DNA of 64,000 bases. Source: Pyruvatibacter sp. HU-CL02332 (GTDB lineage: Bacteria; Pseudomonadota; Alphaproteobacteria; CGMCC-115125). The stretch lies in contig NZ_BAABWK010000001.1 in assembly GCF_040362765.1 (NCBI RefSeq), positions 734,990 through 798,989 on the forward strand. The letters are read 5' to 3'. Of this stretch, positions 45,217 through 54,145 are shown piece after piece (within the stretch, counting starts at the first letter, position 1; every line of letters begins with the position of its first letter). A program made the position numbers and the translations under genes. The notes beneath the pieces were generated by a model. The model saw only the letters and a program-made list of their open reading frames with translations. It was not told where the DNA came from and searched no databases.

Positions 45217-46116
45217 CTATTCACCGCCACCAAGCGAGTGAACATACAGCGCAAGTTTCGCAATGGTGGCCTCGTCAAGCCGCCCCTGCCAAGCGGGCAT
45301 GACGCCGCGCCGACTGTGAGCAATTGACGCATAGATGCTTTCTTCGTCACCGCCATAAAGCCAGATCGCGTCGGTCAGATCGGGCGCACCCAGCTCCTGG
45401 TTCCCGACGCCGCCTTCCATGTGACAGGTCACACATTGCGCACCGAAGAGCTCCTGGCCGCGCAGGGCCGCCTCTGCATCAACATCCTTGCCGGACAGCT
45501 GCAGCACATATTGCGTTGTGTCGCTGACTTCGGCCGCGGAGAAGATGCCGTCATCAAGGAACTTCGGCATGTCATTGAGCCGGGTGTCGTCATCAGCTTC
45601 CCAGCGAATGCCGTGACGCAGAGTCACGCGGATGTCTTCAAGCGTGCCGCCCCACAACCACGCATCGTCGTTGAGGTTGGGATAGCCCTTGAAGCCCTGC
45701 GCACCTCGCCCATGGCAGGCAGCGCAATTGTCACCAAAGGCACTCTCACCGCCGGCCAGCGCCACGGAATGAAGTTCCGGGTTGCCCGGCACGTCGCTCA
45801 GTTCGCCTGCCAGAATCTGATCGTCATAGACCCGCAATGCGGCCTGTGACTGTTCCACCTGCTCCGTCACAAGCGCGCGCTGGGAATAGCCCAGAATGCC
45901 CTGCGTGTAGCTGGAGGCAAGCGGCCATGCCGGGTAGAGCACCCAGTAGACGACCGCCCACAAAATGCAGGCGTAGAAGCTGTAGAGCCACCACTTCGGT
46001 AGCGGGTTATCCAGCTCGCGAATGCCGTCCCACTCATGGTCCGTGGTCTCGACACCGGTGTAGTCATCTACAAAGCGGCCGTCATCCGAGTTCTTGTTTT
46101 CACTGTTGTCACTCAT
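45217..46116 (-). CDS. ccoP: cbb3 cytochrome c oxidase subunit III, CcoP
   Basis: The 299-residue diheme subunit has an N-terminal CcoP motif (YTGVETTDHEWDGIRELDNPLP), one helix with WWLYSFYACILWAVVYW, and two CxxCH sites, NCAACHGRGAQG and QCVTCHMEGG. It accepts electrons from CcoO for oxygen reduction. It overlaps ccoQ by 4 nt. Confidence 0.95.
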   Translation of the reverse strand: MSDNSENKNSDDGRFVDDYTGVETTDHEWDGIRELDNPLPKWWLYSFYACILWAVVYWVLYPAWPLASSYTQGILGYSQRALVTEQVEQSQAALRVYDDQILAGELSDVPGNPELHSVALAGGESAFGDNCAACHGRGAQGFKGYPNLNDDAWLWGGTLEDIRVTLRHGIRWEADDDTRLNDMPKFLDDGIFSAAEVSDTTQYVLQLSGKDVDAEAALRGQELFGAQCVTCHMEGGVGNQELGAPDLTDAIWLYGGDEESIYASIAHSRRGVMPAWQGRLDEATIAKLALYVHSLGGGE

Positions 46117-46304
46117 TTGGACTGACCCCCGTTTGCCGAATTGGTCGCTGGCACATCGTCATCGTCGAGCGGCGCCATGGCCGCATGGTCAAAGCGCTGC
46201 TTGTTGCCGGGCCAAAGCGCGTAGGCAATGACACCGATGAAGCCGACAAACAGCATCACCAGGCCAATGGCCCCGCCGATACCTCTGATTTCGTCATATC
46301 CCAT
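46113..46304 (-). CDS. ccoQ: cbb3 oxidase subunit IV, CcoQ
   Basis: The 63-residue product has one membrane helix (IGLVMLFVGFIGVIAYALWP) and the CcoQ-typical ending with an acidic/Asn-rich tail. Position between ccoO and ccoP and the short length settle the call. CcoQ stabilises the oxidase. Confidence 0.9.
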   Translation of the reverse strand: MGYDEIRGIGGAIGLVMLFVGFIGVIAYALWPGNKQRFDHAAMAPLDDDDVPATNSANGGQSK

Positions 46305-46315
46305 GATGTCAGCTC

Positions 46316-47050
46316 CTAGCGCATGTTCTCGCCCTCAGCCTGATAGGCTGAGAAGTCGACAAGGGTGCCAAGCATCTGCATGTAGGCGATCAGGGCATCC
46401 AGTTCGGAGATCATCTCCGGGTTGCCGTCAAAGTCGCGGATCTGCGCCTTGGGGTACCGCGCCAGCAGCGCGTCATAATCATCCCCGAACGGGTCCACCT
46501 GTGCCTTGATGTCGGATTCGGCATTTTCAACCATCTCGTCCGTATACGGCACACCAATCAACTGGTTGGTCTTGAGGTGATCCTCAAAGCCTTTGTAGTT
46601 GAGCGGTGTCGTCGCCAGGAACGGGTAGTTCGGCATGATGCTCTCCGGCACCACCGCACGCGGATCCGCCATGTGCAGCACATGCCAGTCATCCGAGTAC
46701 TTGCCGCCGAGCCGCGCCAGATCCGGGCCGGTCCGTTTGGAGCCCCACTGGAAGGGATGGTCATACATGCTTTCCGCCGCCAGCGAGTAATGGCCGTAGC
46801 GCTCCACTTCGTCGCGCAGCGAGCGGATCATCTGGCTGTGACAGTTGTAGCAACCCTCACGGATGTAGATGTTGCGCCCCGCCAATTCCAGCGGAGAATA
46901 AGGCCGCATGCCGTCCACTTCCTCAATTGTTGAGGAGAGGAAGAACAATGGCGCGATCTGCACGATGCCGCCGATCGAGACCACCACCAGAATGGCGACC
47001 GTCAGGATCAGGGAGTTGCGCTCAAGTGTGCCGTGACTGAACAAGGACAT
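46316..47050 (-). CDS. ccoO: cbb3 cytochrome c oxidase subunit II, CcoO
   Basis: The 244-residue product has an N-terminal anchor helix and one heme-c site CYNCHSQM, with [19 protein letters not shown], the CcoO signature, and conserved MPNYPFL. It carries electrons from CcoP to CcoN. It lies 14 nt downstream of ccoN. Confidence 0.95.
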   Translation of the reverse strand: MSLFSHGTLERNSLILTVAILVVVSIGGIVQIAPLFFLSSTIEEVDGMRPYSPLELAGRNIYIREGCYNCHSQMIRSLRDEVERYGHYSLAAESMYDHPFQWGSKRTGPDLARLGGKYSDDWHVLHMADPRAVVPESIMPNYPFLATTPLNYKGFEDHLKTNQLIGVPYTDEMVENAESDIKAQVDPFGDDYDALLARYPKAQIRDFDGNPEMISELDALIAYMQMLGTLVDFSAYQAEGENMR

Positions 47051-47064
47051 GTGTCTCGCCCTCC

Positions 47065-48765
47065 CTATGCCGGTGCCGCAACCAGCTCGCCCTGTGGGGC
47101 GCGGCCGGCTGTTGCATCAAGGGGTTCGCTCGCGCGGATTTCACCCTTGGCGGTTTTGTACAGATTGTAAGCCATGATCAGGGAGCCGACGACGAACAGT
47201 GCGCCCCCCAGTGCACGGATCACATAGAACGGATGCATCGCTTCCACGGTCTCAACGAAGGAGTACTCAAGGAAGCCCAGCTCATCATAGGCCCGCCACA
47301 TCAGGCCCTGCAGAATGCCCGACACCCACATGGAGGTGATGTAGAGCACGATGCCCAGCGTCGCGACCCAGAAGTGCCACTCAACCAGCGCCAGCGAGTA
47401 GAGCCGTTGACGACGCCACACCCATGGGGTGAGGCAGTAAAGAGCGCCAAAGCTCACAAAGCCGACCCAGCCCAGCGCACCGGAATGCACGTGGCCGATG
47501 GTCCAGTCCGTGTAGTGCGACAGGCCGTTCACAGCCTTGATGCTCATAAGCGGACCTTCAAAGGTGCTCATGCCGTAGAAGGCAACAGACACCACCAGCA
47601 TGCGGATCACCGGGTCCGTCCTCAGACGGTCCCAGGCGCCCGCAAGCGTCATCAGCCCGTTGATCATGCCACCCCAGGAGGGCATCCACAGCATGATCGA
47701 GAACGTCGCCCCCAGCGTCTGCGCCCAGTCTGGCAGCGCTGTGAAATGCAAGTGATGCGGACCCGCCCAGATGTAGAGGAAGATCAGCGCCCAGAAGTGA
47801 ATGATCGACAGGCGATAGGAATAGACCGGTCGCTCGGCACGCTTGGGAATGAAGTAATACATCAGCCCCAGGAAGCCGGCCGTGAGGAAGAAGCCCACCG
47901 CGTTATGGCCGTACCACCACTGGGTCATGGCGTCCTGAACGCCGGACATCAGGATGTAGGATTTGTCACCCGTGAACGACACCGGCACAGCCAGGTTGTT
48001 GACGATATGCAGCATCGCAATGGTGACGATGAAGGCGAGATAGAACCAGTTGGCCACATAGATGTGCGGCTCACGGCGACGCCACAGGGTGCCCAGGAAC
48101 ACCAGCAGATAGACGACCCACACAACGGTCAGCCACAGGTCGATATACCACTCAGGCTCTGCATATTCCTTGGACTGGGTAACGCCGAACACATAGCCGG
48201 TCGCTGCCAGCACAATGAACAGCTGATAGCCCCAGAACACGAACCACGGCGCAATGTCGCCCGCCAGCCGCGCCTTGCAGGTGCGCTGCACCACGTAGAA
48301 CGATGTCGCGATGAGAATGTTGCCGCCAAAGGCAAAGATCACAGCCGACGTATGCACCGGCCGCAGACGCCCGAAATTCAGCTCCGCAATCCCGGTCAGC
48401 AGATCCGGGTAGGCCAGCTGCACCGCAATGACGAGACCGACAACGAACCCGACAACACCCCAGAAGGTGGAGGCGATGACGCCCCAGCGGATGACCGCAT
48501 CATTGTACTGCACACCGTCAGGCGCCCGCGCGGTCGGGCCGCGCTGTAGAAAATCAAAGTGCCGGTCGCCGATCCACATGACCGCCAACAGGCAGAACAG
48601 TGTGATGAGGCCGCCATGCAGCATCATCGGACCACTGGATGCTCCGGCGATAACAAAAATGCCCAGAAAAGCCCCTGCGATGAACAGCGCAATCGCGCCC
48701 CACCCCATGGCTGTCAGTCGCCCATCATTGGCGATGGGAGGTTCTGGCGTATGTGTGTGCGTCAT
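47065..48765 (-). CDS. ccoN: cbb3 cytochrome c oxidase catalytic subunit I, CcoN
   Basis: The 566-residue multi-helix protein has the heme-copper oxidase histidines in stretches such as [54 protein letters not shown] and [18 protein letters not shown]. It is the oxygen-reducing, proton-pumping subunit. An FNR/FixK box lies about 96-110 nt upstream. It heads a cluster ordered ccoNOQP then ccoGHIS, all on one strand. Confidence 0.96.
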   Translation of the reverse strand: MTHTHTPEPPIANDGRLTAMGWGAIALFIAGAFLGIFVIAGASSGPMMLHGGLITLFCLLAVMWIGDRHFDFLQRGPTARAPDGVQYNDAVIRWGVIASTFWGVVGFVVGLVIAVQLAYPDLLTGIAELNFGRLRPVHTSAVIFAFGGNILIATSFYVVQRTCKARLAGDIAPWFVFWGYQLFIVLAATGYVFGVTQSKEYAEPEWYIDLWLTVVWVVYLLVFLGTLWRRREPHIYVANWFYLAFIVTIAMLHIVNNLAVPVSFTGDKSYILMSGVQDAMTQWWYGHNAVGFFLTAGFLGLMYYFIPKRAERPVYSYRLSIIHFWALIFLYIWAGPHHLHFTALPDWAQTLGATFSIMLWMPSWGGMINGLMTLAGAWDRLRTDPVIRMLVVSVAFYGMSTFEGPLMSIKAVNGLSHYTDWTIGHVHSGALGWVGFVSFGALYCLTPWVWRRQRLYSLALVEWHFWVATLGIVLYITSMWVSGILQGLMWRAYDELGFLEYSFVETVEAMHPFYVIRALGGALFVVGSLIMAYNLYKTAKGEIRASEPLDATAGRAPQGELVAAPA

Positions 48766-48860
48766 GACCCGTCGTGCCCCACTTCAATAGTCGCCCCCGC
48801 CGGTCATGGACAAAGGGGCTGTTATGTAAGGCTAAGTGCAGGAATGCTGGGGGTACAACA

Positions 48861-48874
48861 TTGATATCGGTCAA
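48861..48874 (-). promoter_or_regulatory. FNR/FixK-type anaerobox upstream of ccoN
   Basis: TTGATATCGGTCAA matches TTGAT-N4-ATCAA with one mismatch. It sits 96 nt before the ccoN ATG, consistent with activation of ccoNOQP by a FixK- or FNR-like regulator under low oxygen. Confidence 0.75.
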
Positions 48875-49005
48875 ATGGGCGCAAGAGTCGCACTTGCGCG
48901 ACCACGGATATTGCGCCGCGTCATCATGGTTTTTTCTGTCACAAACAAACCCGCCACCCAGAACGTGAGCGTGACAAAGGCTCAGAGCCTCATCCGCCCT
49001 CAAAG

Positions 49006-50049
49006 TCAGGCCTGATAGCCGACAGCAGAGTGCAGTGCAGCGCGAAATTGCCGCACCTCTTCGTCTGTCGTCTGAAAAGAAGCCACCAGCCGAATGATCC
49101 CCGCCGCCGGGTCCCACGGCACAAAGGACACGCCCGAGTCGCGCAGTGTCGATATGGCAGCCTTGTCCTCAAAACGGACAAAGACCTCATCGCTCTCAAC
49201 GGGATGAACCAGATCGACCCCTGCCGCCTCTGCCACGATGCCCGCCAGACCCTGAGCCTGACCATTGGCATGGGCTGCCAGCCGCAGCCATAGATCATCC
49301 GTCACATAGGCTTCAAGCTGGGCGGACAGAAACCGCATCTTGGAAAACAGATGACCGCCCCGCATGCGGCGCGCCTCAAACTGCTCCGCCAGGGACGGAT
49401 CAAAGAAGATCGCTGCTTCCGCCGCCATGGCACCATTCTTGGTGGCACCGAAACTCAGTGCATCCACACCCGCTTTCCACGTCGCCTCTGCATGAGTGCA
49501 GCCAAGATGTGCCATGGCATTGGCAAAACGCGCCCCATCCATATGCACCCGAAGACCTTCCTTGTGGGCGCGGTCACACAGCACACCCACATCCTCGACG
49601 CTGTAGACGGTGCCGCTTTCCGTTGCCTGCGTCAGGCTCAGCACCTTGGGCAGCACATGATGCACATCACCACGCGGCAGAGCCGCAAACGCCTCTTCAA
49701 GCCCGGCCACATCCATGCGCCCGTGTTGACCAGGCACGGGAATGAGCTTGGCACCGTTTGAATAAAACTCCGGCGCGCCGCCCTCATCCACATTGATGTG
49801 ACTCATCTGCTCACAGAACACAGCCCCCCAGGGCGGCGTGAGCGATGCCAGGATCAACGCATTGGCAGCCGTCCCCGTCGCCAGCGGAAACACGCGGACT
49901 TCGCGCTCGAATATCTCGGAGTACAGCGCATCAAGCCGCCGGGTAATCGCGTCCTTGCCATAGGCCCAGGCGGGCCCGTCATTGGCACGCGCAAGAGCGG
50001 CCATGATTTCAGGCGCAACGCCGCTCGCATTGTCAGATGAAAAATGCAT
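49006..50049 (-). CDS. ltaE: Low-specificity threonine aldolase / beta-eliminating lyase
   Basis: The 347-residue product starts MHFSSDNASGVAPEIM and has fold-type I PLP features: AYGKDAITRRLDALYSEIF, PLATGTAANALIL, HINVDEGGAPEFY, VHMDGARFANAMAH, and the PLP lysine in LSFGATKNGAM. The family cleaves L-threonine or allo-threonine to glycine and acetaldehyde. The ATG at 50049 is preferred over an upstream frame to 50139. It is on the same strand as ccoN, 240 nt upstream. Confidence 0.88.
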   Translation of the reverse strand: MHFSSDNASGVAPEIMAALARANDGPAWAYGKDAITRRLDALYSEIFEREVRVFPLATGTAANALILASLTPPWGAVFCEQMSHINVDEGGAPEFYSNGAKLIPVPGQHGRMDVAGLEEAFAALPRGDVHHVLPKVLSLTQATESGTVYSVEDVGVLCDRAHKEGLRVHMDGARFANAMAHLGCTHAEATWKAGVDALSFGATKNGAMAAEAAIFFDPSLAEQFEARRMRGGHLFSKMRFLSAQLEAYVTDDLWLRLAAHANGQAQGLAGIVAEAAGVDLVHPVESDEVFVRFEDKAAISTLRDSGVSFVPWDPAAGIIRLVASFQTTDEEVRQFRAALHSAVGYQA

Positions 50050-50075
50050 CCCGTCCCCCGCCGCCGGATTGTCGC

Positions 50076-50459
50076 CTAGTGGCCACCAAGCCCGAGAAAG
50101 GTCAGCACCCCACCGACCACAAGCGCCAGCAGCCCCCAAAATCGGATGAAGTTGCCGCTCATCACCGGATTGAGAAGCCGCATGAAGGACGACCCGACAG
50201 CAATGAAGATCAGCCCTTCAATGAGTGTCGCCGCGGCCAGACCGGTGACGACCATCTCAAGTGGCGTATCAATTTTATGATGGGTCACCAGCAAAACGGC
50301 ACCAATGAAAAATACCAGCACGCCGCAGACAAAAGAAAGCCCGGCGCTTTCACGCAGATCCGTCATCATGGCCCGGCTACGGTCAGGGGTCGCAACAAGG
50401 GCAATGCCCGCAGCAAGCATGTAGAGCCCAAATCCAAGGGCAATGGCTTCAGTCATCAT
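50076..50459 (-). CDS. Four-helix membrane protein of unknown function
   Basis: The 127-residue product has four hydrophobic helices (about 5-24, 44-60, 70-92 and 104-124) with polar loops and no catalytic motif. GGAG precedes the ATG. It lies 26 nt before the threonine aldolase start and 85 nt after the DoxX gene, on the same strand, so it may belong to the end of the bufferin operon. I do not recognise the family. Confidence 0.7.
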   Translation of the reverse strand: MMTEAIALGFGLYMLAAGIALVATPDRSRAMMTDLRESAGLSFVCGVLVFFIGAVLLVTHHKIDTPLEMVVTGLAAATLIEGLIFIAVGSSFMRLLNPVMSGNFIRFWGLLALVVGGVLTFLGLGGH

Positions 50460-50544
50460 GGGATTTGCTCCGCTATTGATTGATGTGTTTCAACCCTAGC
50501 AGCGCACCCTAACCCGACAGCCCGGTGCTGTCAGCGTGTCATGC

Positions 50545-51009
50545 CTATGCGGCGTATCGCTTGGCAATCAGATGATCGAGCGACAGCACACCCGGGCCAC
50601 GAATGATGAGATACAGCATGCCAGTGGCCCACAGCAGGTGCAGGTTCCACGCACCGGGATAAACAAACGTCTGAATGACCGCCGTCATCACCAGCAGGCC
50701 CAGTGCACCAAATCGTGTGCCAAGACCCAAAATCAGCATGATCGGGAACACGTGCTCCGCAATGGTGCCCATGACCGCCGCCCAGTCGGACGGGATGAGC
50801 GGCAAAGCGTACTCATACTCGAACAGAAAATAGGTCGAGTCCTTGAGCGCAAAGCCATCAACCTTGAGCCGCGCTGACGTCCAGAAGACACCTGCCACCG
50901 CAACACGGGCGGCCACGGCAATCACCCATTCAGGCAGGGACGACATCAGCGCAATGACGCGCTGAACAAGTCCCGCCAGTCCATTGAGGGAAGTGGTTGC
51001 TGCAGTCAT
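50545..51009 (-). CDS. DoxX-family membrane protein of the bufferin operon
   Basis: The 154-residue product has four membrane helices and the DoxX features [20 protein letters not shown] and [18 protein letters not shown]-type stretches. Its ATG overlaps the bufC stop (ATGA). DoxX genes are common fourth members of bufferin (gig-like) operons; redox or membrane support of peptide export or modification is only inferred. Confidence 0.82.
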   Translation of the reverse strand: MTAATTSLNGLAGLVQRVIALMSSLPEWVIAVAARVAVAGVFWTSARLKVDGFALKDSTYFLFEYEYALPLIPSDWAAVMGTIAEHVFPIMLILGLGTRFGALGLLVMTAVIQTFVYPGAWNLHLLWATGMLYLIIRGPGVLSLDHLIAKRYAA

Positions 51010-51815
51010 GACGTCACCTTTGATGTGTGGTCCGGTAGCACAAAGCTTCCGGCATTGAGCAGTTCGGCAAAAACGATCTGCGGATCGCCCTCAGGCTCTT
51101 CTTCAAACGCTGCAATCAGCGCACGGCCCAGGGTGGCACCACCCTGAACAGCACACAGAAAAGCGAACGCGCCCGGCGAGACCCGGCGCACCTCAACCTG
51201 CGCCTGCGGCCGCACCACAAAGATGCGTTCGTTGCGATCGTCTTCGGCAATTGACAGCACGCCATCTCGGTCAGGCTGGTTTGCCTGCCAGATGCGCGAA
51301 ATGGGATAAGGCGACATCAAAAGTTGATGCGCTGGCGCAAGTTCAAGCACCAACCGGTCAAGCGCCTGCTCGCCCTGCACGTCAACAAATGCCTGGAGGT
51401 CCAGCGCGGTGAGCACGTCAGCATCCGCACCGTGATAGACCTTGTGCCAGGCATGCTCCAGCCGCGCGATATCAGGCAGATAGGGCACAGAGCGGGCGGG
51501 TTCAAAGCCTACCAGGAAGCCAGCAAAGTCCGGTGCAAACCCGATCAGGGAAGCAGCATCCGGCATGGAGCGCTCGAAATAGGCACGTGCCACGGCACGG
51601 AAAAACTCTTCACCTACAAGACGCTGGCAAACCGGATACAGCGCCGCCAGTGCATCTGTCAGGCTGGACGCGACATTATTGCGATAGACATCAAGCCGCG
51701 CACGATGGGGCAGCGGTTCATTGCCGATGGCCGCCAGGTCCAGCATCACCTGGCTGTTGGCCGGGTCGCGCAAGGCCGACGCAAAACTGGTCTGCAATTC
51801 AGCGAGCCGGGACAT
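51006..51815 (-). CDS. bufC: DUF2063 partner protein BufC
   Basis: The 269-residue product starts with the DUF2063 N-terminal helical domain ([55 protein letters not shown]) and has a C-terminal alpha/beta part. In other bacteria DUF2063 proteins act as partners of DUF692 enzymes in RiPP modification, presenting the precursor. It overlaps bufB by 17 nt and DoxX by 4 nt. Confidence 0.88.
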   Translation of the reverse strand: MSRLAELQTSFASALRDPANSQVMLDLAAIGNEPLPHRARLDVYRNNVASSLTDALAALYPVCQRLVGEEFFRAVARAYFERSMPDAASLIGFAPDFAGFLVGFEPARSVPYLPDIARLEHAWHKVYHGADADVLTALDLQAFVDVQGEQALDRLVLELAPAHQLLMSPYPISRIWQANQPDRDGVLSIAEDDRNERIFVVRPQAQVEVRRVSPGAFAFLCAVQGGATLGRALIAAFEEEPEGDPQIVFAELLNAGSFVLPDHTSKVTS

Positions 51816-52788
51816 GACTCACCTCCTTTGTTGAAGTCTGTTTCAGCTTGCCGCGCGCGGTTGCAACTTCGCTCAGCAACACATCAAGCGCAGGCACGTC
51901 CTGGTCCCACTCAACAAGCGTTGGGCGCGGGCCAGCGACAGCGAGGAAATCGTCAAACAGCGTCCAGACATCCCCTGAGGGTGCCGAGCCATGGTCATCA
52001 ATCTTGAGGGTGACGCCGCTGCGGTCATCATCGGAGTGGCCACCCAGATGAACTTCGCCAACAGCCTCAACATCAAACCGATCAAGGTAGTCACGCGGCG
52101 ACGTTTGAAGGTTATGGGCGCTCACCACCACATTGTTGATGTCGAGCAGCAACCCGCATCCCGTGCGTTGCGCCATTGCGGAGAGAAACTCCGTCTCCGG
52201 AATATCGCTTTCTTCAAACGCCAGATAGTTGGACGGATTCTCGATGAGAATTTGGCGGCCCAGCGTCTCCTGTGTCTGGTCAACGTGGCGGCAGACAATG
52301 TCCAGCGCCTCTGATGTCAGCGTCACCGGCAGCAGATCATTGAAATAGGTGCCGCCATTTTCGCACCAGGCCAGATGCTCTGACACGAGGGCAGGCTCAT
52401 AGCGATCAACAAGCGCGCGCAGATTTGCCAGGTGGTCACGGTCCAAAGGCCCCGCCCCACCAATCGACAATCCAATGCCATGGATCGAAAGCGCAAACCG
52501 CTCGCGGATAGCGGTGAGGTACCGGTGCGGCGCACCGCCGTCGCTGAAATAGTTTTCCGCATGCACCTCAAAGAAGTCCGCAGCACTGCCTTGCGAAAAG
52601 GCCTCAGACAAAATCTGAGAATAGTGCTGCGGCTTCAAAGAGGTACCCGCAGACGCAAGCTCAAGCCCGGGCGAGTCAAAAGCAGACTGCCCGGATGACC
52701 GCACGGATGTATTGGTCGCGAGGGGGGTGCGACCTGCAGCAGGGGTGTCAGCTGCAAACATCTCAGGGGAATGGGTCATCCGGGACAT
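51799..52788 (-). CDS. bufB: DUF692 multinuclear iron enzyme BufB (MbnB-like)
   Basis: The 329-residue product has the TIM-barrel DUF692 motifs with metal ligands: FEVHAENYF, IHGIGLSIGG, SEHLAWCENGG, LIENPSNYLAF, CGLLLDINNVVVSAHN, GEVHLGGHSDD, DHGSAPSGDVW and VEWDQDVPAL. MbnB relatives convert Cys to oxazolone/thioamide; in bufferin systems BufB with BufC modifies Cys of the precursor. The gene starts 49 nt after bufA1. The first 50 residues are an unusual Ala/Ser/Thr-rich extension; ATGs at 52788 and 52779 are both possible. Confidence 0.9.
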   Translation of the reverse strand: MSRMTHSPEMFAADTPAAGRTPLATNTSVRSSGQSAFDSPGLELASAGTSLKPQHYSQILSEAFSQGSAADFFEVHAENYFSDGGAPHRYLTAIRERFALSIHGIGLSIGGAGPLDRDHLANLRALVDRYEPALVSEHLAWCENGGTYFNDLLPVTLTSEALDIVCRHVDQTQETLGRQILIENPSNYLAFEESDIPETEFLSAMAQRTGCGLLLDINNVVVSAHNLQTSPRDYLDRFDVEAVGEVHLGGHSDDDRSGVTLKIDDHGSAPSGDVWTLFDDFLAVAGPRPTLVEWDQDVPALDVLLSEVATARGKLKQTSTKEVSHVPAR

Positions 52789-52837
52789 GCTTCTTACTCG
52801 TTGAACTGGAGCGGTGCGTTGTTCGACGTGTCAGGCG

Positions 52838-53134
52838 TTACGCAGGCACGTTGCTGTCGCTGTCTTCAAGCGACCCATTGCCGAACGGTGTTTCGATGGA
52901 TGTGCAGGTGCCGGCAGGAACCAGCTTCCAGGCATTGGACTGATAATCGATCGTGGATGTGCCCTGGCATGAGGTGCCCGGACCGGCAGCGCAGTCGTTT
53001 TCACCGGCAAGGGCGACGCCGTAGCATTTTTCCATGTCAGCGGCGGCAGCAGGTGTGGCGGTCAGTGCGCCCATTGTGAGTGCGGCGGACAGGGCGCCGG
53101 CAGCGGCAAAGGCAGTTTTGGTTGCGGTCTTCAT
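52838..53134 (-). CDS. bufA1: Bufferin precursor peptide BufA1 (DUF2282)
   Basis: The 98-residue product has a Sec-type signal ([19 protein letters not shown]... ending TPAAAAD, about residue 33), then [35 protein letters not shown] and [11 protein letters not shown]. The four Cys at residues 37, 48, 56 and 77 and the NAW/GTC context match DUF2282 bufferin precursors. The peptide would be modified by BufBC, exported and bind copper. AAGAGGAGA lies ahead of the ATG at 53134. A longer frame to 53218 lacks support. Confidence 0.88.
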   Translation of the reverse strand: MKTATKTAFAAAGALSAALTMGALTATPAAAADMEKCYGVALAGENDCAAGPGTSCQGTSTIDYQSNAWKLVPAGTCTSIETPFGNGSLEDSDSNVPA

Positions 53135-53895
53135 GGGGTGTCTCCTCTTGAGGTCATGGGGATCAGTGAGTTGGTCAGCGGTGTCTCTCACCGCCCCCAC
53201 AACCTCGGAAACCAGCACCCAAAAAGGAACTCACGAAGCCGTCGCGTGGCCTCAAACACCTGTGATGACCGAGTGAAGACGTGCAACCGCTCCATGTCCG
53301 GCAGTCAGAACAGCTCGAGGACAGGCCACGCCGCGGTCATATGCGGGCGGTCTGTCGCCATGACGGATTCGGGAAAATGGTACGCAAGAGGCCCGCAGGC
53401 CGGACAAACGCGGCGGGGGACACCGCCGACCCGCGAGCACCCTTGCGACACTTCGACAGTGCCAAACCCGCCAAAAATTGGGAAATCACGACCCGTGTGA
53501 GTGCAGTAAAACGAGTGTGAGACCGCGTGAACAGGGCCGTTAACCGTGTTTACGCCCGGTTTTCAGCGGATTTTGGCGCGAAAACAGGCCAAAAACATGG
53601 AAAATTAACCTTTGCCACTGCGTGAAAAAGGTCATCATTCCTGACCTTGATTCAAAGGGCCCGTCTCTGGCACTATCCCCCGGCTTCGCAAAAGCCTGTC
53701 GTGACGTATTCATGCAGGCACAGCAAAGCGTGGGCAAAGGGGGCCGCCGCCTCAAATGAGCGGCAGCCAGACAGAGGACCTCCTGGGAGAGCGTCCCGGT
53801 CAGGTTCACCCTCAAGCCCTCACGGCAAAGGCTTTCGTAGTCGACACCCTCAGGTGAGCACATTGCGCTCACGCAAATCCAAAGGGGGGCGGCTC

Positions 53896-53925
53896 ATGTT
53901 CGAAAGCCCCAAGGTCAATTTGTGA
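53896..53925 (+). CDS. Nine-residue leader-like ORF upstream of gltB
   Basis: AAAGGGGGG (53881-53889) precedes ATG at 53896; the peptide MFESPKVNL ends at TGA 53925. It lies 220 nt before gltB and just before a hairpin series. It could be a leader peptide, but it is not rich in Glu or Gln, and may be chance. Confidence 0.25.
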   Translation: MFESPKVNL

Positions 53926-53949
53926 CAAGGCGGCGTTCCGGCCGACCGC

Positions 53950-54091
53950 GTCCTCTTCTGCCCCGGTGTTTCAGGGCGTAGTGCAAGAGGACGGGCCATT
54001 CCGGTGACGCTGATTGTCGCGCGGACTTTTCGCTCCAGATTTGGAGCGGCCCCAGATTTCCGGGGGATAAGTCAAAACGGTTGGTTTTTTT
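53950..54091 (+). promoter_or_regulatory. Hairpin series in the gltB leader
   Basis: Stems GTCCTCTT/AAGAGGAC (53950-53957 with 53985-53992), CGCTCCA/TGGAGCG (54031-54037 with 54042-54048) and CCCC/GGGG (54050-54053 with 54062-54065) occur in series. The last two share a CCAGATTT element. A T7 run at 54085-54091 follows. An attenuator or RNA-binding site is possible, but the T-run is 19 nt from the last stem. Confidence 0.35.
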
Positions 54092-54145
54092 ACGGGCCTG
54101 CGCTGACATCGGCGCACTGCCCCGCAGTTTGAGAGGTTTGGCGGC

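Larger units (their letters stand above)
53135..54145. other. 1-kb gene-poor region between bufA1 and gltB
   Basis: It holds the minus-strand bufA1 promoter region and the plus-strand gltB leader. No convincing long gene was found. A 9-codon ORF with a strong ribosome-binding site lies at 53896-53925, and a hairpin series follows (53950-53992, 54031-54048, 54050-54065) ahead of a T-run at 54085-54091. No known riboswitch consensus was recognised. Confidence 0.55.

Noticed and set aside
47233-48549. 438-residue plus-strand frame
   Set aside because: Antisense to the well-conserved ccoN gene; composition (His/Gln/Arg-rich) is that of a shadow.
53540-53872. 110-residue minus-strand frame in the gltB leader
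   Set aside because: No ribosome-binding site, no conserved motif, and a mixed composition.
53630-53900. Riboswitch (glycine, TPP, cobalamin) or SRP/6S/RNase P RNA in the gltB leader
   Set aside because: None of the conserved cores (for example the TPP thi-box, the cobalamin B12-box, the SRP GGAAG loop) was found.
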